Origin: Vitreoscilla massiliensis
Lineage (GTDB): Bacteria > Pseudomonadota > Gammaproteobacteria > Burkholderiales > Neisseriaceae
Assembly: GCF_001457815.1 (NCBI RefSeq)
Contig: NZ_LN898221.1
Coordinates: forward strand, 701,053 to 765,052
Reading direction: 5' to 3'
DNA length: 64,000 nucleotides
This document shows positions 52,801-63,000 of the stretch, piece after piece (position 1 is the stretch's first letter; each line of letters begins with the position of its first letter). The notes under the pieces were generated by a model, which had not been told where the DNA came from, did no database searches, and worked only from the letters and a program-made list of their open reading frames with translations. Made by a program: the position numbers and the translations under genes.

Positions 52801-53648
52801 AGCAAACGCGCATCGCCTTGCAGTTTTTTGCCCGCCATCAAACCCAGTTTCACCACCGTGTGGTTGTAGTGTTGCAAACGCTTTTTGTTGCCGCCCAAAA
52901 ACTTCATCAAGGCAACGCGGCCGCTGTTGCTCAAGCTGTCAGCCAAACGCAAAGTCAGTTCTGGATTCAACCATTCGCTGTCAAAGTCTTTTAAGCGCCA
53001 AAATTTTTCCAAATTGTCGGTATGCCACTGGTTTTTCAGCGCATCGCGTTCAAAAAACACCACTTCGGCCGGCACGCTCAGCTCGGCCAAGGCGGCCATG
53101 CGTTTAAAGAAAGCATGACTCAGATGCGCTTGCGCACCGACCACGGTTTTGCCGTATTGCACGCGTTTGGGCATGGTAATGACAATGTCGGCCAGCAACA
53201 CTTGCAGCCACTCTGGCACGGTTGAAGCGTATAAAGTGGCGGCGTAATAGTCTTGTTTCGGATCGGGGTAGCTCGCGGCAAAAACCTGCGCCAAGCGCTG
53301 CCATTGTTCGGGTTTGATGGTGTCTTGGTCTAACAGCGCATACAAACGCACCCGTGCACCCAACACACGGTTGTCGCTTTTGCTGTTGACGCCGTGGTAA
53401 TAATCAACGATGGAACCGGGCGTGGCCAAATATTCAAAACTGCGACCGGCTTTACCAGTGCGCAAATCGTGTAACACTTGCTGCGAATCGCCGTTCAATA
53501 CATAGTCCAGCGCCAAGCCGGGCACATCTTTGCGTATCGCTTCCAAACTGGCAAACAAATCCTGCAAACTCGAAATCACGGCTTCAGGATGACCGTCCAA
53601 TTTTCCCGTGGCAGCCATGGGCGCATAAATGGAGGTGAAATCATTCAT
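49872..53648 (-). CDS. DUF4132 protein, first paralogue and first gene of the Yeh-type operon
   Basis: A 1258-aa soluble protein with HEAT-like repeats in its first two thirds. The C-terminal DUF4132 domain has LSYGAREFTGRLDEDLKWVL, KALPNARQNEDAA, RLAHTVLLGPEATQTWLGHL and a final MEYHKRFTSLGVAAQIGFSG. The ATG at 53648 has a good AAGGA ribosome site, and no gene of the same strand lies close upstream, so the operon promoter should be in 53660-53900. It contains four DUS-like 11-mers in the same reading frame (LQA). Confidence 0.83.
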   Translation of the reverse strand: MNDFTSIYAPMAATGKLDGHPEAVISSLQDLFASLEAIRKDVPGLALDYVLNGDSQQVLHDLRTGKAGRSFEYLATPGSIVDYYHGVNSKSDNRVLGARVRLYALLDQDTIKPEQWQRLAQVFAASYPDPKQDYYAATLYASTVPEWLQVLLADIVITMPKRVQYGKTVVGAQAHLSHAFFKRMAALAELSVPAEVVFFERDALKNQWHTDNLEKFWRLKDFDSEWLNPELTLRLADSLSNSGRVALMKFLGGNKKRLQHYNHTVVKLGLMAGKKLQGDARLLLAGQPLETLQPYLEPVLMGAGSNAERKLAAEMLIPFGVEAEPMLQAALLVENNAGVKQVYESVLARLQTVSDMTGQDDSFDVPTWEPLVTGKIDETEVVEILKQNFAEILKSAQEAAEHEAKENADPTYKGYKSTWARSRLKEVQKIDAAVFPRIAAALNGGEAVSRKLVDYQLLNHKNRVEAVAGFDFGHYLRMVGLLHGGGNNWWQIRQYLSKAFPQGVDVRVLADALIKNGKDEKAAYVHIADEFLGWGGADAMETFAPEAVWPFFYEHPEFLQEAFGLTKAKTSSSYGGYQQGNAVAVLAMFPKIPSEWLPILLTLALEASKTLREPIQQLLLSVPDIYLRACEGLATGKHEIRTSSAKWLADLNDARAIPDLQAALKKEKRETARAAMLTTLKKLGVDISAHLAPKVLLAEAESGLKAKMPKSLDAWLKPEALPELVWLDGGKAVDAKITLWWVVLAQKLKEPGGNELLDLYLALTTPASRARLAEFLLQGFVHEDTRHPSSAEADERAQKEAPQRFKYMQDWYKRYPEYYPQYANATLEMAIAEIKREVMAVYLGSAIADKGILALTAAMPATTWVQLLQTYMKEHHQRRAQIEAMLMAAAKNNDPAIIQFILSIARRYKTASVQAKANELIAEIAERNGWSSDELADRTIPTAGLDDSGVLSLSYGAREFTGRLDEDLKWVLADETGKALKALPNARQNEDAALVKEAKAQFNTAKKELKQVLELQTERLYEAMCGGRVWSRGDWLEYLQAHPLMQRLLQRLLWQGLNAQGEVVFTFRPTEDGSFINADDDEVDLQAASSIRLAHTVLLGPEATQTWLGHLKDYRIKPLFEQLKRELPPAITPKQQEIDSFKGYLSDTFTLRGVFTKMGYQRGPAEDGGSFMEYHKRFTSLGVAAQIGFSGSYMPEENIPAVVFGLGFVSLRNGKPTYTQVDLNDISLVLLTEIYNDYALLASKTMGFDADWEKKTPW

Positions 53649-53947
53649 GTTGGGTCCTTAACTCAATAAATTGTGGCGATGCAAATCAATAAGATGGGTG
53701 TGCTTGGGCTGCAAAGTGTTACAGGCCGCATTATTAGTTGCTAGATACTATGCTCAATAACATAGCCGAAAACAACGGTTTTGGCGATATGTGCGGCGGT
53801 GGTTTAACCAAAATAAACGCGCTGGCGCGCCTATCATATAGCATTTTTCATGGTTTAAAATCCCATTATGAATAATGTTACATATTTCGTGTGCACTGTA
53901 ATCAAATCTGCCGCTGTGGTCAACCAAACCACATCAAACCGCGTCAC

Positions 53948-53976
53948 AAAAAACACCTGCTAAAGAGCAGGTGTTT
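53948..53976 (-). terminator. Terminator of the adhesin gene
   Basis: AAACACCTGCT (53951-53961) and AGCAGGTGTTT (53966-53976) form a perfect 11-bp stem with a 4-base loop. On the minus strand it is followed by a T-run (AAAAAA at 53948-53953 on the plus strand), as expected for the 3' end of the minus-strand adhesin gene. The rest of 53649-54025 holds two DUS-like elements (53719-53729 and 54001-54011) and presumably the promoter of the Yeh-type operon. Confidence 0.85.
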
Positions 53977-54025
53977 GATGGTAAACAGGTTTAAAGTCGC
54001 TTACAGGCCGCTTAGCCACACGGCA

Positions 54026-57000
54026 TCAATGCCACAAATAGGTGGCGCTGACACCGCCGCCGCCATAGCCTTTGCTCGATACCGCACCATTGGCCTTGAA
54101 CATCCACGAGCCTTGTTCAGACACCGTCGACACACCGATGGCATAGCCGGTTTCACCGCGCCACACACTGCCGCCCATGGACACCGATTTCTGTCCGCGC
54201 TCATACGCCTGCCCCAACGACGCCACCGCCATCGCCGCGGCTATGCCTGAATTGGCATCGTCTTCCATGTCCGACATGCGTTTGTCCAAACGGTTGGTGG
54301 CCTCATTCAACTGCTGCACATTGACCGCATCGGTGGCCTCAGTGCCGCGCGCGACATTCGATAAGCGTACCGGTTCATTACCAGCGCCGACCAATTGTGC
54401 TTGCGCCTTGGTTTTGCTGTCGGTGTATTGCACCACGCCTGCCGTGCCGGCCTGTAATTTGTCCACCGCTTGGTTCGTGGCGTACAACTGGCTGCCATTG
54501 ACCGCATCGGTGCTGCCCGCGTCCAAACGCCCCGCCGCCACATGGGTGATGGTGCGCTCGGCATCTTTGGCACCCACGCTGACCGTGCCCACCGGTTTGC
54601 TGCCGGCAAATTGATACGTCTCACCGCGAATGGTGGTCGACGCCGTGCCCACAGCCGCTTCGACACTGCTGCCATCGCCCAAAGCCACCGAGCCTTGGAA
54701 CACTGCGCCACCGGCCTTACTCATGTCGCTGGCGGCGGTGCTGATGTTGACATTGTTGCCGATCACAAACGATTTGTCGGCGGCGATGGTGTTGTTATTG
54801 CCCAAGCTGTAAGCATCGTTGCCGGTAATCACGCTCGGGTCGCCTATCGCGCCAGAGCGGTCGCCACTGACTTGGTTGCCCGTGCCGATGCTGAGCGAAT
54901 TCTCACCGGTGGCTTTGGCATTCAGCCCCATCGCAATCGCATTTTGCCCTGCGGCGCTGCTGCCCACACCTATCGCGGTGGCATTGCTGCCACTGGCATT
55001 GGCCGCCGCGGCATTATTGCCTGCGTTCACCTGCATGTACTTCTGTTTCTCCGCTTGCGCGCTCACGCTGGCTTGCACATCGCGCAATTGCCCCATATTG
55101 GCGGCATCGCTGTCGAGCACACCATCGGCCACACCGCTAATCACCTTGCCGCCGGCATTGATGCCAGTCTGAGTAATGCTGACCGAGCCCACTTGCAGCG
55201 AATTGACTTGGATGTCGTCTTTCAAGGCCACTTCTATGCCCGTGCCGGTATTGCTGATGGCAATATTATTGCCGCTTTGCAGGTTGACACTGTCACCGGC
55301 CTTCACTTGCTGTGCCTTCGTGCCATCCACTTGCAATGCAAAGCCTTGTTGCAATTGCGCAATCGCACCACTGTTATTGCCGCCCGCTTGCATCGCTTGG
55401 TATAACTGCGCGCCGGTCACGGCATCGCGAGAGGTGGCCGTCACCGCACCCGCACCGAGGTTGCGCACCACTTGGCCGCCCGCGTCTATGCCGCTGCTGT
55501 TAATCACCACGCCGCCCAAAGTCAATTGGTTAAATACCGCATTGGCCGCAGTAGCCACGCTGATGTTGTTGCCGTTTTGCGTGATGGCGATGTTTTGACC
55601 ATTAACAAAGTTCACCCCATCACCGGCCTTAATTGCCGTGGCCGCGCCGCCATTGCTGGACAGATTCCAACCTTGTTGCAAGGTCGCAATGCTGCCAGTG
55701 TGTTGCGCCAAGGTCGTGTTGTGCGCCGCCAAAGTAGTGCTGTTTTGCGCCAACGTGTTTGCTTGTTGCGCCAAGGAAGTGGTATGAACTTGCAAGGTAT
55801 TCGCTTGCGCCGCTTGCGTGGTATTGGTGGCAAACAATTGCGCGCCGGTCACCGCATCGCTCGAGCTGGCACTCAATACAGCGGCCTGTAAGTTAGTCAA
55901 TTTCACTGGCGCCGCTCCGACGCCGCCCAAACTCACCTGCGTCTTGGCCGCGTTGTCATACAGCACCGCGCTTTGCGCCAACGGTGCCAAACCGGCAGTA
56001 GCGGCCTGTAACTGGTTTAAATTCACCGCATCCGAGCCCGATACGGCATTGGCAATATTGCGTATGCCTTTGCCGCCCGCGTCTATGCCATTGCCACTGA
56101 TCACCACGCCGCCCAAGGTCAATTGGTTGAACACCGCATTGGCTGTGGTGGCAACGCTGATGCTGTTGCCGTTTTGAGTGATGGCGATGTTTTGACCGTT
56201 AACAAAATTCACCCCATCGCCAGCCTTAATCGCCGTGGCAGCGCCGCCATTACTGGACAGATTCCACCCTTGTTGCAATGTGGCAATGCTGCCAGTGTGC
56301 GAGGCCAAAGTATTGGCTTGTTGCGCCAAGGTCGAGGTATGGTTTTGCAGCGTGCTCGCTTGCGTCAAGATGTCTGCACTGTTTTGGGCAATGCTGTTGG
56401 CGTGTTGCGCCAAGGAAGTGGTATGAACTTGCAAGGTATTCGCTTGCGCCGCTTGGGTGGTATTGGTGGCAAACAATTGCGCCCCAGTCACCGCATCGGT
56501 CGATGTGGCATTCAAGGCAGCGGCCTGTAAGTTGGTCAACTGCACTGGCGCCGCACCAACACCGCCCAAAGTCACTTGGGTCTTAGCGGTGCTGTCATAC
56601 ACCACCGCCGTTTGAGACAATGGTGCCAAGCCAGCGGTAGCGGCCTGTAATTGCCCCAAATTCACCGCATCGGTCAAAGTCGTACCGGCAGCGACATTGG
56701 TGATTTGGCGCTCATACCCAACTAGACCCACCGACACCGTGTCTGCACGGTCGGCGATGCTGCTGCCACCCAAGGCGACACTGTTAAGCGCCGTTACCCG
56801 ACTGCCCGCACCCAAGGCCAAACCCACGCCTGCTGCTTGCGAAACTCTGGCATCGTTGCCCAAAGCCACGCCAAAATCAGCCGCTGCTTGTGCCCCCAAG
56901 CCTTGCGCGATGCTTTGCTTGCCTGTCGCCTTGCTGGCAGAACCAATGGCGATGGCATCTGTTCCGGTGGCCTGAGCCATAAAACCATCGGCAATCGCAC

Positions 57001-60000
57001 CTTGTCCAGATGCCAAAGCTTGGTAACCGGTGGCATGGCTAAAGAAATCGGCCGCATTGGCTTGGTACCCCTCAGCAATACTGTAAGCCTTACCAGCAGT
57101 GGCACCTTGCCCTGTCGCCACAGCCGCCTCACCCAAGGCTTGCGCTGACGCACCAGTGGCCACCGCATAAAAGTCTGTGGCCAAAGCCTTGTAACCCGAA
57201 GCCATGGCCCCATACACTGCGGCATTGGCTTGATGACCGGTGGCAATGCTGTAGGCTTCGCCAGCAAAAGCATCTCTGCCTGTTGCAAGCGCACTGGCAC
57301 CTATAGCCTGAGATTGGTAGCCCAAAGACATGGCAAATAGACCATTGGCAACTGCCTTACCGCCTTGTGCAATACTGCCACCGCCTATGGCTTGCGCGCC
57401 ATAACCGGTGGCGATGTCGTATGAATCTTTGGCCAAAGTATCGGCACCCATGGCGATGGAACCATAAGCCGCCGCATTGGCTCCTGAGCCTTGGGCAATG
57501 GCATACATCTTCGCTTTGGCTTGATAACCCACTGCCACACCTGACAAGGACAAGGACTGTGCCTCATAACCCAAAGCTATGCCGTAAGCACCATCCACCA
57601 AAGCACGCGCGCCTTGCGCGATGCCGCCTATGCCTTTGCTGTTGGCATGGTAGCCTATCACCACGCCTTGACCGCTGGCGGCATTGGCCATGGTACCGAT
57701 GGCGATGTCTTGGTTGTAAAGCGCATTGGCGGCAGTACCAATGGCCATGCTGCCGGAATCGCTGGCAATGGCATTGGTGCCTATGGCGATGCTTTTAATA
57801 TTTTTGGCATTGGCACCCGCACCGATGGCCAAAGCATCGCCCCATTGTGAGGCATAACTGCCTTGCCCCAAGGCGATGCCATTGGCCCCAGCCGCGATGG
57901 CATAAGCGCCCATCGCCATTGCATTAGTGCCCGCCGCATTGGCTTGATAGCCTTCGGCCACCGCATAATTGCCCTTAGCAACGGCATTCGCACCTATCGC
58001 AATCGCCTTGCTGCCGCTGGCACCATCATTGCCATAATTGCTGTCACTCGCTGCCCCTTGTACCGACAAGAAATGCAAGCTAGGCACCGCTGCCACAGCG
58101 GCCTGTAACTGCGCCACGTTGACCGCATCGGTCAAGGTCGTACCGGCAGCGACATTGGTGATTTGACGGGTATTGACGACGTTTTTACCATCGTAAGGGT
58201 CGTCACCACCGACAGACACCGCCGCCAAAGTCGCTTGCCATGTGGCATCGGTTTTGCCATTGGCAAGATAACCGGCTTTGCCTGCGGTGGTGGTGGCAAT
58301 TGCACCACTGCCCAAGGCCACGCCATTGTCCACAGTCGACAAGGACAAAGTGCCCAAGGCGACGGTATTGTTTACTGGCAACACACTTGGTGCCGTACCA
58401 TTGAACACGCTGCCATCGCGATTGCGATAGGCATTCGCCTGCTTGTCCCAATACAACATGCCATTGGCGGCCGTACCCAGCGCCAGATTGTCATTGCCTT
58501 GCACCGCCACACCACTGGCCGTACCGATAAAACTGTTATTGCTGCCTTGCGACCATGCGCCACTGCGTGTGCCCATCAAACTGCTGTCGCTCACATTCTT
58601 GGACAATTGCCCGGCACGGGTACCAATCAGGCTGCTGTCGACCACACTGTTGGCCTGTTGGCCTGCCCGTGTACCCAGCAAACTGCTGTCGGTCACATCA
58701 GTGGCAGCAAGAGCTGCGGCATAACCGATGATATTGCTTAGCGACACACCATTGGCCGACTGCGCCACGGCGTAACCCAACAAACTGCTGTATTTAATAT
58801 TTTGTGCTAAATAAGCGCTGTATGAACCAATTAAACTGCTGTTGCTGACGCCATTGGCTTCATAGCCACTGCTGAAACCCAAAAAGCTGCTTTCCAACAC
58901 ATTTTGGGCATGGTCACCGCTGAATTGGCCAATTAAAGCACTCGAAGTCACGTTTTGCGCATACCAACCGCTGTTGGTACCGATTAAACTGCTGTCAGCC
59001 ACACCATTGGCACTGCTGCCACTGGATGACCCCATCAATACACTGTTGTGAACATTGTTGCTGTTCATGCCGCTGAAACTGCCGATCAGGCTGCTGGCCA
59101 CCACACTGTTGGCCGCCATGCCGCTGTTATTGCCCAACAACATACTGCTGTTCACATTGCTGGCATCGCGACCACTGTAATAGCCCAACAAAGTGGATTG
59201 TTGCACCACATGGGTGTTGTAACCAGCACGTATGCCGATAAAATTGCTTTGTGAAGCGCTTTGGGCTTGTGCACCACTGAACTGACCGAGATTCAGATTG
59301 CGACCATCCGCATTGACTGTGGTCTGACCAACACCTGCATAAGAACCAATAGAAACAGTGTAATCATCCAAGGCTTGCGCACGGTCGCCCAAAGCCACAC
59401 TGTCCTCACCACTGGCATTGGCCAACACCCCTTGCGCCACAGCCCCCATCTTACTTGCCACCGCCCCAAAACCGACTGCAATGCCATAAGTGCCGCTGGC
59501 ATTGGCACCAAAACCGTGGGCAAGCGCATAATCGCCCATCGCATTGGCACTGGCACCCAAAGCCATGGCTTTGTTACCGCTGGCACCGTCGTTAGCAAAA
59601 TTGCCATCGCTGCTACTGCCTCCGATGGATACAAAATTGACGCCACTGCCGCCCGTGCCCGTACCGATTAAGGCTTGTACGGCCTGTAATTGTTTTAAAT
59701 TCACCGCATCGGTGAGCGTCGTGCCATCAGCGACATTGGTGATTTGGCGCTCGGCGCCGGTTTTGCCCACCGACACTGTGTTAACGCGGTTGGTTTCACT
59801 GCCAGCGCCCAAGGCCAAGCTGTTCGCCGCATTGGCGCGACTGCCCGCGCCCAAGGCCATGCTGCCTGTCATGTTTGCTTCGACAATGGCATTGCTGCCC
59901 AAGGCCACGCCTTGATTGCTGCGCGACAAAGACAAATTGCCCAGCGCAACTGTATTGCTGACAGCGGCCTGTAATTTGAGGTCAGATGCATTCACTAATT

Positions 60001-63000
60001 GGCCATTGCGGTCGTAGCCAAAGATATTTGCTTTTATCCCCACCCCTGCGGCATTCCAACCACCATTGCTTAATGTATATTCAGACCCTGCTCCATTGCC
60101 AATAGCGATGTTGTTATCGCCTTTTTGGTATGCTCCTGCACCCGTGCCTGCATAAGCATTGCGTTCGCCTTGACTGCTTTTGCCTGCAAAACTGCCCACA
60201 CCAGTGTTGAAGTCTCCTTGTATGCCATCGCCACTTTGTGCCCCCAGCATGGCATTGAACTCACCTATGCTGTTGCGCAGGCTTTCTACGCCCACACCCA
60301 CTTGCCCCCCTGAACCAATGCCATTGTTGCCTGCATAACTGCCAACATACACTGCACCCATACTATAGCCACTCTGACCCGAAGAAGGTCCGATACTGAC
60401 CGCACCTGCTCCCGATGCCTGTGCTTGTGCGCCTATTGCCACTTGTGCGTGACTTGCCCAACCATTTGTTTTCGTCGTCGCCCCTTGCCCCAAGGCAATG
60501 CTGTCATTTCCTGCGGCATTGGCACCAAAGCCTTGGGCGATGCTGTATGAACCACTGGCCAACGCATTCGCACCGATGGCGATGGCTTTGTTGCCGCTTG
60601 CACCATTGTTATTAAAATTGCCATCGCTGCTGGCGCCATTCACCGACACAAAATGCACGCTTGGCACAGCGGCCACAGCGGCCTGTAATTGTTTTAAATT
60701 CACCGCATCGGTGAGCGTCGTGCCATCGGCGACGTTGGTGATTTGACGCTCGGCACCGGCTTTGCCTACCGATACGGTATTGGCACGACTGGCCTCACTG
60801 CCTGCGCCCAAGGCAACGCTGTTCTTGGCGGCGGCATTGGCAAATGCGCCTACGGCCACAGCGTCCATACCCGCGCTGTATGCGCCTAAGCCTTGAGCAA
60901 CGCTGTTGTCACCTTCGGCAGTGGCAGTGCCGCCTTGGGCAAGGCTGAACGCGCCCCAAGCATTGGCGCCCGAACCTTGGGCGATGCTGTATTCACCGCT
61001 GGCAACACTGCTGTCGCCCACGGCGATGCTGTTGTCGGCGGCGGCATTGGCAAAGCCACCGATGGCGATGCTGGCCACGCCATTGGCGATGGTTTGTGTA
61101 CCCAAGGCCACCGCGCCGTCTTGTAAGGCTTGTGTTTCATAGCCTTGGGCAATGCTGTTCCAACCCTTGGCCTGTGCTTGCACACCTTGGGCAATGTTGC
61201 CAGTGTTTTCGGCAAAGGCTTGATAACCTTGGGCGATGCTGCCATCGCCATAGGCATTCGCGCCTTGGCCTTGTGCCACACTGGCTTCGCCCATTGCCAC
61301 CGCATTGGCACCTATCGCAATAGCTTTCAGACCGCTGGCGCCATCGTTATTAAAATTACCATCCGCAGACACGCCATCTATGCTGACAAAATGCACCGCA
61401 GTGCCACCCGCACCCGTGCCTATCTTGGCTTCAACGGCCTGTAATTGTTTTAAATTCACCGCATCGGTGAAAGTCGTGCCATCTGCCACATTGGTGATTT
61501 GGCGCTCTTTGCCCACTTCACCTATGGACACTGTATTTGGCCTATCAGCGCGGCTGTTATGGCCTAAGGCCACGCTGTTATAGCCATTGGCAGTGGGCAA
61601 CATCGCCTGACTCACCACCAAACTGCCATAACCGATGGCCACACTGCGGTCAGCATCTGCACCGGTGGCAAAACCCAGCGCGGTAGACGCAGCACCCGTT
61701 GCCGATGCTTCCCCACCCACCGCCGTGCTGCCAAACTGTCGGGCCACGGCATAATTACCGATGGCCACGGTTTCGTCGCCATCGCTACTGGCACGAGTGC
61801 CCAACACCACGGCGGCAGCGCCCTTGGCTTCGCTATGGGCACCGATGGCGATGCTTTCCGCATCCGCTGCTAACGCTTGTTGACCCCAAGCGATGCTGTC
61901 ATCGCCGGCGGCATTGGCTTTGTAGCCTTGCGCCACACTGTAATCGCCCGCTGCCACCGTGTTCGCGCCTATGGCGATGGCTTTGCTGCCGCTGGCGCCA
62001 TTATTATTAAAATTTCCATCGCTGCTGGCGCCGTTCACCGATACAAAATGCACGCTTGGCACAGCGGCCACAGCGGCCTGTAACTGTCTTAAGTTCACCG
62101 CATCGGTGAGCGTGGTACCATCGGCGACGTTGGTGATTTGGCGCTCAGCGCCCGCCTTGCCTACCGATACCGTGTTAATGCGGCTGGTTTCGCTGTTTGC
62201 GCCCAAGGCAATGCTGTTCGCCGCATTGGCGCGACTGCCCGCGCCCAAGGCCATGCTGCCTGTCAATCCTGCTTCAACGATGGCATTGCTGCCCAGAGCC
62301 ACGCCTTGATTGCTGCGCGACAAAGACAAATTGCCGACAGACACCGTATTGCTCACCGCCAGCCCGCTGAGGCTGCCAGTGACTTCGGTGCCGGCGCGGT
62401 CGTAAGTTTTATTGGTGCTGTCATCAAACCGATACAGGCTGCCGGCCATTTTGCCCAAAGCCACGTTATTGTTGCCGTTGACATGGTTGCCCGCATTGTC
62501 GCCGACGGCGCTGTTGCCTGAACCATTGTTGTTACGGCCGCTGGCGACGCCAACATAGCTGTTGCGTGCCCCTTGCGCGGATTGCCCTGCCACCGCCCCC
62601 ACGGCGGTGTTGTAGTCGCCACTCATGGCATTGCCGGCCAAGCTGCCGATTAACACCATGTGGTCGCCATTGGCACTCACACCTGTATTAAAACCTGTGG
62701 CCACGTTGTAGCTGCCTGAGCCGACCATGCCTGCGGATTCACCAGTGAAGATATTGAAGTCTCCGCCCATAAAGCGTTGTGAACCGGCTTGGTGGCCCAA
62801 GGATTGGTTGTTATTACCGCCGCTGTTAAATCCTGCTTGCTCACCGATGGCGATGTTGTTTTCTTCGCCTGCAGTGGCATTGCTACCGATGGCAATGCCA
62901 TAGCTTCCGCCAGCTTCCGCAGCCGCACCGATGGCGATGGCTTTGTTGCCGCTGGCGCCATCGTTATTAAAATTACCATCGCTACTGCTGCCATTCACCG

